Source of the DNA: Streptomyces xinghaiensis S187
Lineage (GTDB): Bacteria > Actinomycetota > Actinomycetes > Streptomycetales > Streptomycetaceae
DNA: 64,000 nucleotides
Assembly (NCBI RefSeq): GCF_000220705.2
Contig: NZ_CP023202.1
Span: 3,286,001 to 3,350,000 of the forward strand
Reading direction: 5' to 3'
How positions within the stretch are numbered: the first letter of the stretch is position 1; every line of letters starts with the position of its first letter. This document shows positions 8,679-18,059 of the stretch, piece by piece. The translations under genes were made by a program, and so were the position numbers. The notes under the pieces are model-generated. The model did not search any database. It saw nothing but the letters and a program-made list of their open reading frames with translations, and had not been told where the DNA came from.

Positions 8679-10295
8679 TCACTCCACCGGGACGAGGAAC
8701 CCCTGTTCGACGAGCAGACGGACGGCTTCCGGCGTGCGGTCCCGCAGCAGCACCGGGTCCTCGCCGACGAGCTGGGCGATGGCGTCGAGGATGCGGCCCG
8801 CGCTGAGCGTCCCGTCGCACACCCCAGCGAAGCCGGCACCGACCGTGTCCACCTTCGTCGCCCGGCGCATCCCGCGGTTCTGACGGAGCACCACGTGCTC
8901 CGGGTCCTCCGCCCCGGGCAGCCCGACCTGTTCCTGCACCACGTCGTCCGCCAGCCGGAACCGCGCGGCGAGCAGCGCCGCGTCGTCCGTACGCCGCAGG
9001 AAGTCCTGGAGCGCGAAGTGGTCCAGCACGGTCTGCCCCAACGGCTGTTCGACCGGGTGCGGCCACTCCTCCGCGATGACGGACGGCCGGGCGGCGCCCG
9101 ACTTGCGCACGGTGATCCAGCCGAAGCCGACGGACGTGGTCCCGCGCGCCTCGAACTCCTCCAGCCAGGCGTCGTAGCGCGCGGCGTAGGTCTCCGGACC
9201 GGCCCGGTGGTCACCGGCGTCACGCAGCCAGAGCTCCGCGTACTGCGTGACGTCCTGCACCTCGCGCTGCACGATCCAGGCGTCGCACCCGGGCGGCACC
9301 CAGGCGCGGACCCGGTCCCGCCAGTCCTCGCCCTCCCGGTGCTCCCAGTTGGCGAGGAGCTGGCAGTGGCCGCCGTCGGCGAGGTGCTCCGCCGACTGCC
9401 GGACCAGGGTCCGGCAGAGGTCGTCACCGGCCATGCCGCCGTCCCGGTAGGTCAGCCGGGCCCCCGGGGAGATGACGAAGGGCGGATTGGAGACGATCAG
9501 GTCGTAGGGCTCCTCATCGGCCACCGGCTCGTAGAGCGAGCCCTCGCGGAGATCGGCCTCGTGCGCGCCGGAGAGCGCCAGCGTCAGCCGGGCGAAGCCG
9601 AGGGCCCGCGGGTTGACGTCGGTGGCGGTGACGCGGGTGGCGTGCCGAGCGGCGTGCAGGGCCTGCAGACCGGAGCCGGTACCGAGATCCAGCGCCCGTC
9701 CGACGGGGGTCCGCACGGTGAGACCCGCGAGCGTGGTGGACGCCCCGCCCACTCCGAGGACGAGCGCGGCCCGCTCCTCACCGGCGGACCGCCCGGCGGC
9801 AGCACTCGCGCCCCCCGCGCCGCCGACGGCGCAGCCGAGGTCGGAGACGATCCACCAGTCCTCGCCCTCCGGCCCGCCGTACGGGCGGACGTCCACGGCC
9901 GCCCGCACCTCGCCGCCGTCCCGGAGCAGCCAGCCCTCGGCCAGGCAGTCGTCCGCGGGCAGCGCCGCCGATGCCTGCCCGTACTCCACCGGGCGCTGCA
10001 GCAGGAACAGCCGGACCAGGGTCTCCAGCGGCGATCCGCCACGGGTCGCCCGCAGGGCGGGCACGGTCTCGCTGCGGGCGAGGGCCGCGTAGGCCGGCGC
10101 GCCGAGCAGGTCGAGGAGCCCGTCCGCGGTGAAGGCCGCGGCCAGGAACGCCTCGCGGAGCCGGGCCGGGAGACCGGTGCCGGACCGGGGCGGCGCGGCG
10201 AGGGAGTCGTGCGGCGCGGCGTCACCGGACCCGGGTGCGCCGGAGGGGCCGGGCTGCTCGGACCGGCCGGGCTGGGGGTGCTCGTGCGTACTCAC
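8679..10295 (-). CDS. SAM-dependent methyltransferase (HemK/small-methyltransferase type, DUF7059 N-terminus)
   Basis: A 538-residue class I methyltransferase. An N-terminal region of about 190 residues resembles the DUF7059 domain found before such enzymes. The SAM site is visible as ALDLGTGSGLQAL, and the catalytic signature of amino-group methyltransferases acting on N5-glutamine or exocyclic nucleobase amines is VSNPPFVI. A C-terminal domain of about 190 residues follows that is not part of HemK. The start is a GTG at 10295 with only a weak ribosome binding site. The substrate (protein glutamine, RNA or DNA base) cannot be told from the sequence. Confidence 0.8.
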   Translation of the reverse strand: MSTHEHPQPGRSEQPGPSGAPGSGDAAPHDSLAAPPRSGTGLPARLREAFLAAAFTADGLLDLLGAPAYAALARSETVPALRATRGGSPLETLVRLFLLQRPVEYGQASAALPADDCLAEGWLLRDGGEVRAAVDVRPYGGPEGEDWWIVSDLGCAVGGAGGASAAAGRSAGEERAALVLGVGGASTTLAGLTVRTPVGRALDLGTGSGLQALHAARHATRVTATDVNPRALGFARLTLALSGAHEADLREGSLYEPVADEEPYDLIVSNPPFVISPGARLTYRDGGMAGDDLCRTLVRQSAEHLADGGHCQLLANWEHREGEDWRDRVRAWVPPGCDAWIVQREVQDVTQYAELWLRDAGDHRAGPETYAARYDAWLEEFEARGTTSVGFGWITVRKSGAARPSVIAEEWPHPVEQPLGQTVLDHFALQDFLRRTDDAALLAARFRLADDVVQEQVGLPGAEDPEHVVLRQNRGMRRATKVDTVGAGFAGVCDGTLSAGRILDAIAQLVGEDPVLLRDRTPEAVRLLVEQGFLVPVE

Positions 10296-10419
10296 CGGCC
10301 CATTGTCGGGGCTCCGGACCGGGAACGGCGACGGCCCGGAGCCCCGGCACGCCTTCCCGGACCCGGGCCGTGCGGCACGGTCGGTCGGTCGGACGGACGG
10401 GGCCCGGCGGCCGGGCCCG

Positions 10420-10983
10420 TCAGGTGCTCGCGCTGGGCGAGCCGGACGGGCGCCGGCAGCCGGGCTGTTCGCTCATCGCCGCGCCAATGTCCCCGGACTG
10501 CAGCTTCCGGATGGCGTCGCCGCCGACCTTGTTGACCTTGTCGAGGTCCTCCGCGACGCCCTTCAGCCCTTCGGCGAACTCGGCCTGGTCCTTGGTGTTC
10601 AGCTTGTCGACGGAGGTCTTCAGGCCCGCGTACGCCCCTGCGGTGTCGTCGAGCTCCTTGACGGCCTCCCGCCGCGTCTTCTCACCGTCGTCGACCGGCG
10701 GGACGCCCGCCTTCTCGACCGAGTCCGACATGGCGGCGTAGGCGTCCGAGATCTTCTGGAACGCGGCCGAGTCGGCCTTCTTGATCTCCTCGGGCTTGCC
10801 GTCGGCCGCCGTGGAGGTGATGGACTGGTTCGCCTGAGCGATCTTCTCCAGCTGCGGCTGGACCTGGTCGCACACCTTCTTGGCGTAGGCGTCGACCTTC
10901 TCGTCGGTGTCGTCGCCACAGCCCGACAGCGCGAGTACGAGTGCCGCACCACCGGACAGCGCGGCCGCGAGCTTCTTGTTCAC
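10420..10983 (-). CDS. Small secreted lipoprotein, function unknown
   Basis: A 187-residue protein starting at GTG 10983, six bases behind GGAAGGGG. It has a lipoprotein signal peptide (NKKLAAALSGGAALVLALSGCGDD, lipobox LSGC, acylated Cys 22), so it should be anchored to the outer face of the membrane. The mature part is highly charged and alpha-helical, with many Lys/Glu/Ala residues, and ends in a Ser/Pro tail. No enzyme motif is seen. Such helical lipoproteins next to hppA occur in Streptomyces but have no known role. Confidence 0.8.
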   Translation of the reverse strand: MNKKLAAALSGGAALVLALSGCGDDTDEKVDAYAKKVCDQVQPQLEKIAQANQSITSTAADGKPEEIKKADSAAFQKISDAYAAMSDSVEKAGVPPVDDGEKTRREAVKELDDTAGAYAGLKTSVDKLNTKDQAEFAEGLKGVAEDLDKVNKVGGDAIRKLQSGDIGAAMSEQPGCRRPSGSPSAST

Positions 10984-11178
10984 CGGATGGCCCCTTCCAT
11001 GACTCTCGGCCCCGGAACATACACGGCCAAAGGCCCGGGATCGCGAGCCCGATATCCCCGAAGGGGTTTTTGCGGTCTTCTGCACCGGGCCGGTGCGAGC
11101 CGTCCGCCTCCGCTTCCGGGGCCGGGCAGACGGACGGGCGGTGCGCCGCAGCACACCGCCCGTCCACCGCCTGACCTG

Positions 11179-11207
11179 GCACGGACCGGCCGGAACCGGT
11201 CCGGTGC
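11179..11207 (-). terminator. hppA terminator hairpin
   Basis: GCACGGACCGG and CCGGTCCGGTGC pair into a stem of about 12 base pairs with one bulge around the loop CCGGAA. It starts right next to the hppA stop codon, on its downstream side, and has no T-run. Confidence 0.6.
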
Positions 11208-13619
11208 TCAGGACACCACCGCGGCCCCGGAGGGGGGATCCGACGGCTCGGACACCCGGTCGGCGTTGTTGTCTTCGTCACCCACGGCGATTCCCCGCCG
11301 CTTGGAGACGTAGACGGCGCCGATGATGATGCCGATCGCCACCAGCGCCACCAGCGCCCGGATGGCCGGACTGGTGTCGTCGCCGTAGCTGAACTGCACC
11401 ACGGCCGGCGCGATCAGCAGGGCCACCAGGTTCATCACCTTCAGCAGCGGGTTGATGGCGGGGCCCGCCGTGTCCTTGAACGGGTCGCCGACGGTGTCGC
11501 CGATGACCGTCGCGGCGTGCGCCTCGCTGCCCTTGCCGCCGTGGTGCCCGTCCTCGACCAGTTTCTTGGCGTTGTCCCAGGCGCCGCCGGAGTTGGCGAG
11601 GAAGACGGCCATCAGCGTGCCCGCGCCGATGGCACCGGCGAGGAACGAACCCAGGGCGCCGACCCCGAGGCTGAAGCCGACGGCGATCGGCGCCAGTACG
11701 GCGAGCAGGCCGGGGGTGGCGAGCTCGCGCAGCGCGTCCTTGGTGCAGATGTCGACGACGCGGCCGTACTCCGGCTTCTCCGTGTAGTCCATGATCCCGG
11801 GGTGCTCGCGGAACTGCCGCCGCACCTCGTAGACCACGGCGCCCGCCGACCGCGACACCGCGTTGATCGCCAGCCCCGAGAAGAGGAAGACGACCGCGGC
11901 GCCGAGAACCAGGCCGACCAGGTTGTTCGGCTGCGAGATGTCCAGACTGAGGTTCATCTCGCCCGCGCGGGCGTTGACGTCCGCGACCGCCGTGGCGATC
12001 GCGTCCCGGTAGGAGCCGAACAGCGCGGCTGCCGCCAGGACGGCCGTGGCGATCGCGATGCCCTTGGTGATCGCCTTGGTGGTGTTGCCGACCGCGTCGA
12101 GGTCGGTGAGCACCTGGGCGCCCGCGCCCTCCACGTCGCCGGACATCTCCGCGATGCCCTGGGCGTTGTCGGAGACGGGCCCGAAGGTGTCCATGGCGAC
12201 AATGACGCCGACCGTGGTCAGCAGGCCCGTCCCGGCCAGGGCGACCGCGAACAGCGCCAGCATGATCGAGGTGCCGCCGAGCAGGAACGCCCCGTAGACG
12301 CCCAGGCCGATCAGCAGCGCCGTGTACACGGCGGACTCCAGACCGACCGAGATCCCGGCCAGGACGACGGTCGCCGGCCCCGTCAGCGAGGACTTCCCGA
12401 TGTCCCGGACCGGACGCCGGGTGGTCTCGGTGAAGTACCCCGTGAGCTGCTGGATGAGCGCGGCCAGCACGATGCCGATCGCGACCGCGACGAGCGCGAG
12501 GACCTGGGGGTTGCCCTCGTGCCCGGCGATGGCGATGTCCACGCCGTCCAGGTCCGCGTAGGAGGACGGCAGATAGGTGAAGACCGCCACGGCCACCAGC
12601 ACGAGCGACACCACGGCGGAGATGAAGAAGCCGCGGTTGATGGCCGTCATGCCACTGCGGTCGGTGCGGCGCGGCGCCACCGCGAAGATACCGATCATGG
12701 CCGTGAGCACACCGATCGCGGGAACGATCAGCGGGAAGGCCAGACCGGCGTCACCGAAGGCGACCTTGCCGAGGATGAGCGCCGCGACCAGCGTCACGGC
12801 GTAGGACTCGAACAGGTCGGCGGCCATGCCGGCGCAGTCGCCGACGTTGTCGCCCACGTTGTCCGCGATGGTGGCGGCGTTGCGCGGGTCGTCCTCGGGG
12901 ATGCCCTGCTCGACCTTGCCCACGAGGTCGGCGCCGACGTCCGCGGCCTTGGTGAAGATGCCGCCGCCGACTCGCATGAACATGGCGATCAGCGCGGCAC
13001 CGAGGCCGAAGCCTTCCAGCACCTTCGGCGCGTCGGCCGCGTAGACGAGCACGACACAGCAGGCGCCCAGCAGGCCGAGGCCGACGGTGAACATGCCGAC
13101 GACGCCACCGGTACGGAAGGCGATCTTCATGGCCTTGTGCGAGACGTCCGTGAGGTCCTTGGCCGGCTCGCCCTCGCCGGGAGTGGCCTCGCGCGCCGCG
13201 GCGGCCACCCGCACATTGCTCCGCACGGCCAGCCACATTCCGATATAGCCGGTCGCCGCGGAGAACAACGCGCCGATCAAGAAGAACACGGACCGCCCGA
13301 TGCGCTGCGACCAGTCATCGGCCGGCAACAGCATGAGCAGGAAGAACACCACGACCGCGAATACGCTGAGGGTGCGCAGCTGCCGGGCGAGATAGGCATT
13401 CGCTCCTTCCTGTACAGCCGCCGCGATCTTCTTCATACTGTCGGTTCCCTCGCCCGCCGCCAGCACTTGACGCACCAGCATCACGGCGACACCCAGCGCG
13501 GCCAGCGCGACGAGCGCGACGACCACGACGATCAGCCGGTTGTCGGTGGTCAGTTCGGCGGCCGCGAGGGGCAGGGATGGGGAGAGGTCTTGCTGAAGAG
13601 GGGTAACGGGCCCCGCCAT
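11208..13619 (-). CDS. hppA: Membrane-bound proton-translocating pyrophosphatase, K+-independent
   Basis: This integral membrane pump hydrolyses pyrophosphate and exports protons. The 803-residue length and about 16 membrane segments fit the family. The pyrophosphate/Mg site is visible as DVGADLVGKVEQGIPEDDPRN followed by the acidic DNVGDNVGDCAG, and a second acidic cluster with GDTVGDPFKDTAGPA lies near the C-terminus. The motif GNTTKA has Lys where potassium-dependent enzymes have Ala, which marks the K+-insensitive subclass. The ATG at 13619 follows an AAGGAGGA-like site. The gene stands alone, with a hairpin directly behind its stop and a long upstream region. Confidence 0.95.
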   Translation of the reverse strand: MAGPVTPLQQDLSPSLPLAAAELTTDNRLIVVVVALVALAALGVAVMLVRQVLAAGEGTDSMKKIAAAVQEGANAYLARQLRTLSVFAVVVFFLLMLLPADDWSQRIGRSVFFLIGALFSAATGYIGMWLAVRSNVRVAAAAREATPGEGEPAKDLTDVSHKAMKIAFRTGGVVGMFTVGLGLLGACCVVLVYAADAPKVLEGFGLGAALIAMFMRVGGGIFTKAADVGADLVGKVEQGIPEDDPRNAATIADNVGDNVGDCAGMAADLFESYAVTLVAALILGKVAFGDAGLAFPLIVPAIGVLTAMIGIFAVAPRRTDRSGMTAINRGFFISAVVSLVLVAVAVFTYLPSSYADLDGVDIAIAGHEGNPQVLALVAVAIGIVLAALIQQLTGYFTETTRRPVRDIGKSSLTGPATVVLAGISVGLESAVYTALLIGLGVYGAFLLGGTSIMLALFAVALAGTGLLTTVGVIVAMDTFGPVSDNAQGIAEMSGDVEGAGAQVLTDLDAVGNTTKAITKGIAIATAVLAAAALFGSYRDAIATAVADVNARAGEMNLSLDISQPNNLVGLVLGAAVVFLFSGLAINAVSRSAGAVVYEVRRQFREHPGIMDYTEKPEYGRVVDICTKDALRELATPGLLAVLAPIAVGFSLGVGALGSFLAGAIGAGTLMAVFLANSGGAWDNAKKLVEDGHHGGKGSEAHAATVIGDTVGDPFKDTAGPAINPLLKVMNLVALLIAPAVVQFSYGDDTSPAIRALVALVAIGIIIGAVYVSKRRGIAVGDEDNNADRVSEPSDPPSGAAVVS

Positions 13620-14093
13620 TCGTCCTCCTTGACGTTTGGCACATGGGCGCGCAGCACAGGGAACTGCCGCGGCACTCAGGCGTCCTGAGCAAAGATTGTG
13701 AACGGATTCTAGGGATCCGGACCGGGATCAAGACAGGGGCCATGAGGGGCAATTGACTCCCACCGGGGGAGATGAGCCGGAGAGCCCGCGATTAATTCGC
13801 CCGGACGAAGGAAATTGATCCATTCGCTGACGGTCGAATATTGCCTTTTGCTGAATCTTCAAATCCTATGAAAGGCCAGCTCAGCGGCGGTCTGTGGGAG
13901 ACGTGGATCACACCACGGCCGGTGCCGCGGCCATGAGGGAGGAGAGCGGCTCGGAGCCGCGGAGACTGCGCGGACGGGCCGGCGGTACGGGCCCGTGGCG
14001 GCCCGGGGCCGGCGGGCGCGAGGCCCGGAAGGACCGCGAGCACCGGCCGGGCGGCGCGTGCTGGGAGCCCCGGGGGCCGTGAGGCCGAGAGAG
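13620..14093. other. Intergenic region upstream of hppA, no gene recognised
   Basis: About 470 bases lie between hppA and the anti-sigma gene, both leftward. The part from 13,680 to 13,880 is clearly richer in A+T than the flanking DNA (for example gaatattgccttttgctgaatc) and probably carries the hppA promoter. Short open frames on both strands lack ribosome binding sites and biased codon use, so I do not call them. I see no strong hairpin for the bldG operon end here. Confidence 0.4.
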
Positions 14094-14543
14094 CTACGGC
14101 AGGAGAGCGTCGGGGGTCGTCGGCCAGCTCATCCTGATACGGCCGCCCGTTTCGTCCGCGGACACCTCGACATCGTCGACAAGACCGCTGATGACCGCGA
14201 GACCCATCTCGTCCTCGTCCTCGGCGACGGCCTCACCCGGGGTCACGGCGCCGGGCCCGCCGTGCTCGTCCCGCCGGGGGCCGGTGGGCCGGTGGGCGAC
14301 CTCGTCGGCGACCTCGATGGAGAACTTCTTCTCATCCTCGACCAGGACGACGCGCACGGGTGCCGAAACGTTGTTGCTGAGGTGCAGCCCGACAGCGCGG
14401 CTGCATGCCTCGCCGACGGCGAGTCTCACCTCGTCCAGCACGGCCTCGTCGACCCCGGCCCGACGCGCCACCGCCGCCGCCACCAGGCGCGCTGTGCGGA
14501 CGTGATTGGGCAGAGCGCTGAACAAGAGCTCCACGGTGGCCAT
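14094..14543 (-). CDS. Anti-sigma factor, HATPase/RsbW type, partner of BldG
   Basis: A serine-kinase-type anti-sigma factor of 149 residues. The GHKL ATPase fold is visible: LDEVRLAVGEACSRAV (N-box region) and, after an acidic Asp/Glu-rich insert, DEMGLAVISGLVDDVEV (G-box region). Such proteins bind sigma factors and phosphorylate an anti-anti-sigma factor. The ATG at 14543 follows GAGGGGG; an ATG at 14561 is an alternative. The gene lies about 130 bases behind bldG on the same strand, and in S. coelicolor the equivalent gene (orf3) is known to be cotranscribed with bldG. The motif expected around the catalytic Asn is less typical than in RsbW, so kinase activity is inferred. Confidence 0.85.
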   Translation of the reverse strand: MATVELLFSALPNHVRTARLVAAAVARRAGVDEAVLDEVRLAVGEACSRAVGLHLSNNVSAPVRVVLVEDEKKFSIEVADEVAHRPTGPRRDEHGGPGAVTPGEAVAEDEDEMGLAVISGLVDDVEVSADETGGRIRMSWPTTPDALLP

Positions 14544-14672
14544 GCCATCCCCCTCGGTCATACAGGCTTACGTCATGGAGGGCGGACCGCGGCGGCCCTC
14601 CGCCGACCCCCCATCACTCCCACCCCCGGGACGCGACCGGTGGACGGCACGCGACCCGGGGCACGGAAGCGG

Positions 14673-15014
14673 TCAGTCGGTGGCCGAGACGGCGTCATCG
14701 ACCGAGGTGTGAATCGGGAACACCTTGGTCAGACCGGTGATACGGAAAATCTTCAGAATGCGCTCCTGGTTACAGACCAGACGCAGCGAGCCCTCGTGCG
14801 CGCGGACGCGCTTGAGACCACCGACGAGGACGCCGAGACCGGTGGAGTCGAGGAAGTCGACGCCCTCCATGTCGACCACCAGGTGGTAGCTGCCCTCATT
14901 GACAAGCTCGACCAGCTGCTCACGCAGCTTGGGCGCGGTGTATACATCGATCTCGCCACCGACCTCGACGACCGTGCGGTCGCCAACGGTACGCGTCGAC
15001 AGAGACAGGTCCAC
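14673..15014 (-). CDS. bldG: Anti-anti-sigma factor BldG
   Basis: A 113-residue STAS-domain protein that is almost identical to BldG of S. coelicolor, a regulator needed for aerial growth and antibiotic production. The phosphorylated serine is S57 in FLDSTGLGVLV. In its unphosphorylated form it binds anti-sigma factors and frees their sigma factors. The start is the GTG at 15014, which has GGAGGA at ideal spacing; the first residues read (V)DLSLSTRTVGDRTVVEVGG. The gene is divergent from the helicase, with only 54 bases between start codons, and is followed by its anti-sigma partner. TTA codons are not seen within it. Confidence 0.97.
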   Translation of the reverse strand: MDLSLSTRTVGDRTVVEVGGEIDVYTAPKLREQLVELVNEGSYHLVVDMEGVDFLDSTGLGVLVGGLKRVRAHEGSLRLVCNQERILKIFRITGLTKVFPIHTSVDDAVSATD

Positions 15015-15068
15015 GGATCCTCCAGCACCTTGCAACGAGCGGTCGCCCCCCATGGATCGGCAGCCGCG

Positions 15069-17510
15069 ATGGCATTCAATCACTTACCGGCAGGCGCGCA
15101 CGACGCCTTGAGCCCATTCTTCATCAGGCCAGTGACACACTCGGTGCCGATGGCCGACGACCAACTCCCGCAGTCTGCGGGCACGCGCCCCGCCCCACGG
15201 GCGGTACTCGGCCTGCTCGCCGGCACGGCTGACCGGGCTGCACGCGTCACTCATACGGAGCACTTGCCCCCGCGCGTGGGCCGCCATGCGGACTGGCCGC
15301 AGGGGATCCGGGAGGAAGTCGTGGAAGCGCTCCGGAGCGCCGGGATGGAGCGGCCGTGGGAGCACCAGGCGCGGGTCGCCGGACACGCCCTGCGCGGCGA
15401 GTCGGTGATCGTGGCCACCGGTACCGCCTCCGGGAAGTCCCTCTCGTATCTCACACCGGTCCTCAGCTCCCTCCTGGACGGTTCCGAGGCACCGAACGGA
15501 CGGGGGGCGACGGCGCTGTACCTCGCGCCGACGAAGGCGCTCGCCGCGGACCAGCGCCGGGCCGTGGGCGGACTCGCCGCTCCCCTCGGCCGAGCCGTGC
15601 GCCCCGCGGTGTACGACGGTGACACCCCCGTGGAGGAGCGCGAGTGGGTGCGCCAGTACGCCAACTACGTGCTGACCAACCCGGACATGCTGCACCGGGG
15701 CATCCTCCCCGCCCATCCGCGCTGGGCCTCCTTTCTGCGGGCGCTGCGCCACGTCGTCATCGACGAGGCCCACACCTATCGCGGGGTCTTCGGCTCGCAC
15801 GTCGCGCAGGTGCTGCGCCGGCTCCGCCGGGTCTGTGCCCGCTACGGCTCCGACCCGGTGTTCCTGCTCGCCTCCGCCACGTCCGCCGAACCCGCGCTGG
15901 CCGCCGGCCGGCTGACGGGCCTGCCGGTCGCCCAGGTCACCGAGGACGCCTCACCCCGGGGAGAGCTCGTCTTCGCCCTCTGGGAGCCCCCGCTGACGGA
16001 ACTGCACGGCGAACACGGTGCGCCGGTCCGGCGCACCGCCACCGCGGAGTCCGCCGAACTGCTGACCGACCTGGTCGCCCGTGGCGTGCGCACCGTCGCC
16101 TTCGTACGGTCCCGGCGCGGCGCGGAGCTGATCTCCGTGATCGCGCAGGAGCGGCTGGCCGCCGTAAACCGTTCGCTTCCCGGGCGTGTCGCGGCCTACC
16201 GCGGCGGTTATCTGCCGCAGGAGCGCCGCGCCCTGGAGGCCGCCCTGCACCGGGGGGACCTGCTGGGGCTCTCCGCCACCAACGCCCTGGAACTCGGCGT
16301 GGACATCGCCGGGCTCGACGCCGTCGTGATCGCCGGCTACCCCGGCACCCGCGCCTCGCTGTGGCAGCAGGCAGGCCGGGCGGGCCGCGCCGGGCAGGGC
16401 GCCCTCGCGGTCCTGGTCGCCCGGGACGACCCGCTGGACACCTTTCTGGTGCACCACCCCGAGGCACTCTTCCGGCAGCCCGTGGAATCGACCGTCCTCG
16501 ATCCGGACAACCCGTATGTCCTCGCCCCCCATCTCTGCGCCGCGGCGGCCGAACTCCCGCTCACCGCGGCGGACATGGAGCTGTTCGGCCCTGCCGCGCC
16601 CGATCTCGTCCCGCAGCTGGAGCGCCGGAAGCTGCTGCGCCGGCGGGCCACCGCCTGGCACTGGACCCGCCGGGAGCGGGCGGCCGATCTCGCGGACATC
16701 CGCGGTGAGGGCGGCACCCCCGTCCAGGTCGTCGAGGCCGCGACGGGCCGCCTGCTGGGCACCGTGGACGCCGCCTCCGCCCACACCGCCGTCCACGACG
16801 GCGCCGTCCACCTCCACCAGGGCCGCACCTACCTCGTCAAGCGGCTGGACCTCGAGGACTCCGTGGCCCTGGTCGAGGAGGCGGACCCGCCCTACTCGAC
16901 CACCGCGCGGGACACCACGGCCGTCACCGTCCTCGACACCAGCACCGAGGTGCCCTGGGGCGGCTCCCGGCTGTGCTTCGGTTCCGTCGAGGTCACCCAC
17001 CAGGTCGTCTCCTTCCTCCGCCGCAAACTCATCACCGGGGAGGTGCTGGGCGAGTCCAGGCTCGATCTGCCGCCCCGCACCCTGCGGACGCGCGGTGTCT
17101 GGTGGACCGTCACGGAGGACCAGCTCGAAGCGGCCCGGATCTCCCCGGAGCAGCTCCCGGGCGCACTGCACGCCGCGGAGCACGCCTCGATCGGCATGCT
17201 GCCGCTCTTCGCCACCTGCGACCGGTGGGACATCGGCGGTGTCTCCGTGCCTCTGCACCCCGACACCCTGCTGCCGACCGTCTTCGTCTACGACGGCCAC
17301 CACGGTGGCGCGGGCTTCGCCGAACGCGCCTTCCACACCGCCCGGCGCTGGCTGACAGCCACCCGGGAGGCCATCGCGGCCTGCGAGTGCGAGTCGGGCT
17401 GCCCGTCCTGCGTCCAGTCACCGAAGTGCGGCAACGGGAACGACCCCCTGGACAAGAACGCCGCCGTCCGGCTGCTCTCCGTTCTTCTGGCCGCAGCCCC
17501 CGCGGAGTGA
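15069..17510 (+). CDS. DEAD/DEAH-box helicase with C-terminal DUF1998 zinc-binding domain
   Basis: An 813-residue superfamily 2 helicase of the MrfA/YprA type. Motif I is ATGTASGKS, motif II DEAH (VVIDEAHTYRG), motif III SATS, and motif VI QQAGRAGRAGQG. The C-terminal part is a DUF1998 domain ending in a four-cysteine cluster (CECESGCPSCVQSPKCG) that probably binds zinc or an Fe-S cluster. Related proteins work in DNA repair, such as mitomycin-damage repair in Bacillus. The ATG at 15069 begins MAFNHLPAG, which matches what I recall of orthologues; the ATG at 15150 is an alternative, and neither has a strong ribosome binding site. It shares a very short divergent promoter region with bldG. Confidence 0.88.
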   Translation: MAFNHLPAGAHDALSPFFIRPVTHSVPMADDQLPQSAGTRPAPRAVLGLLAGTADRAARVTHTEHLPPRVGRHADWPQGIREEVVEALRSAGMERPWEHQARVAGHALRGESVIVATGTASGKSLSYLTPVLSSLLDGSEAPNGRGATALYLAPTKALAADQRRAVGGLAAPLGRAVRPAVYDGDTPVEEREWVRQYANYVLTNPDMLHRGILPAHPRWASFLRALRHVVIDEAHTYRGVFGSHVAQVLRRLRRVCARYGSDPVFLLASATSAEPALAAGRLTGLPVAQVTEDASPRGELVFALWEPPLTELHGEHGAPVRRTATAESAELLTDLVARGVRTVAFVRSRRGAELISVIAQERLAAVNRSLPGRVAAYRGGYLPQERRALEAALHRGDLLGLSATNALELGVDIAGLDAVVIAGYPGTRASLWQQAGRAGRAGQGALAVLVARDDPLDTFLVHHPEALFRQPVESTVLDPDNPYVLAPHLCAAAAELPLTAADMELFGPAAPDLVPQLERRKLLRRRATAWHWTRRERAADLADIRGEGGTPVQVVEAATGRLLGTVDAASAHTAVHDGAVHLHQGRTYLVKRLDLEDSVALVEEADPPYSTTARDTTAVTVLDTSTEVPWGGSRLCFGSVEVTHQVVSFLRRKLITGEVLGESRLDLPPRTLRTRGVWWTVTEDQLEAARISPEQLPGALHAAEHASIGMLPLFATCDRWDIGGVSVPLHPDTLLPTVFVYDGHHGGAGFAERAFHTARRWLTATREAIAACECESGCPSCVQSPKCGNGNDPLDKNAAVRLLSVLLAAAPAE

Positions 17511-17514
17511 CGGC

Positions 17515-17533
17515 CGGGGCCGCCCGGGCCCCG
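17515..17533 (+). terminator. Short hairpin between convergent genes
   Basis: CGGGGCC (17515-17521) and GGCCCCG (17527-17533) form a seven-pair, all G/C stem five bases after the helicase stop codon. It separates the helicase gene from the leftward Tad-like cluster. No T-run. Confidence 0.45.
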
Positions 17534-17633
17534 CCGTCCCCGGCGCACGGATGCTGCCGTGCCCGCCGTCGGACGCTGTGCCGGTCGCCCTGCCGCTCGT
17601 CGTGCAGGCCGCCGTGCAGGTTGCCGTCCCGGG

Positions 17634-18059
17634 TCATCCCCCGTCCGAACCGGGTATCCGTTCCCGGGGACGGCCGGGGCCGTCCCTCTCCGGGTCCGCG
17701 CCTCCCACCGGGTGGTCCGCCGGGCCCGCGCGGGCCCGGACCCGGGACGCGAACGGTCCGGCAGCGGCCTCGGCGGTCACGTCCGAGACCTCACCGCGCA
17801 CCACACAGCGCACCAGCCGGACCCCCTGAGCCTCGGCGACCCGCCGGGCCAGTCCACAGGCCGCGTCCTGGCCCGACAGCGCGTGATCGGCCGCCGCCAG
17901 GGCCGCGAGATCCGCACCGCCGCCCGCCCGGTGGCGAGTGATCACGGCTTGCCCCAGGGCCAGCACAGCCGCGAACACGGCGCACAGAGCCGTGGCCGTC
18001 ACGGCCGTCCACACCGTGGCCGAGCCCCGGTCCGCATCCGGTGCTCCTCCCGCTCTCAC
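17634..18059 (-). CDS. TadE-like helicase/secretion-associated protein (Rv3654c family)
   Basis: A 141-residue protein whose GTG start overlaps the stop of the TadE-like gene (GTGA). Residues 10-55 hold the typical DRGSATVW leader-like motif followed by one membrane helix (AVTATALCAVFAAVLALGQAVI) and HRAGGGADLAALAAA, the signature of the Rv3654c family of pseudopilin-like proteins. A Cys pair (AACGLA, VRCVV) lies further on, as in relatives. The rest is Pro/Gly/Arg-rich. It is the last gene of the cluster. Confidence 0.82.
   Translation of the reverse strand: MRAGGAPDADRGSATVWTAVTATALCAVFAAVLALGQAVITRHRAGGGADLAALAAADHALSGQDAACGLARRVAEAQGVRLVRCVVRGEVSDVTAEAAAGPFASRVRARAGPADHPVGGADPERDGPGRPRERIPGSDGG

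Noticed and set aside
11056..11071. CCCCGAAGGGGTTTTT, a small hairpin with a T-run read rightward
   Set aside because: The stem has only four pairs and both neighbours are transcribed leftward, so it has no gene to end. I left it out as a terminator.
11517..13688. Long rightward open frame opposite hppA
   Set aside because: Antisense to the hppA gene, with Arg/Asp/Gly/His-rich composition and no domain; an effect of base composition.
13792..14082. Short open frames on both strands between hppA and the anti-sigma gene
   Set aside because: No ribosome binding sites, weak codon bias and no resemblance to a known protein.
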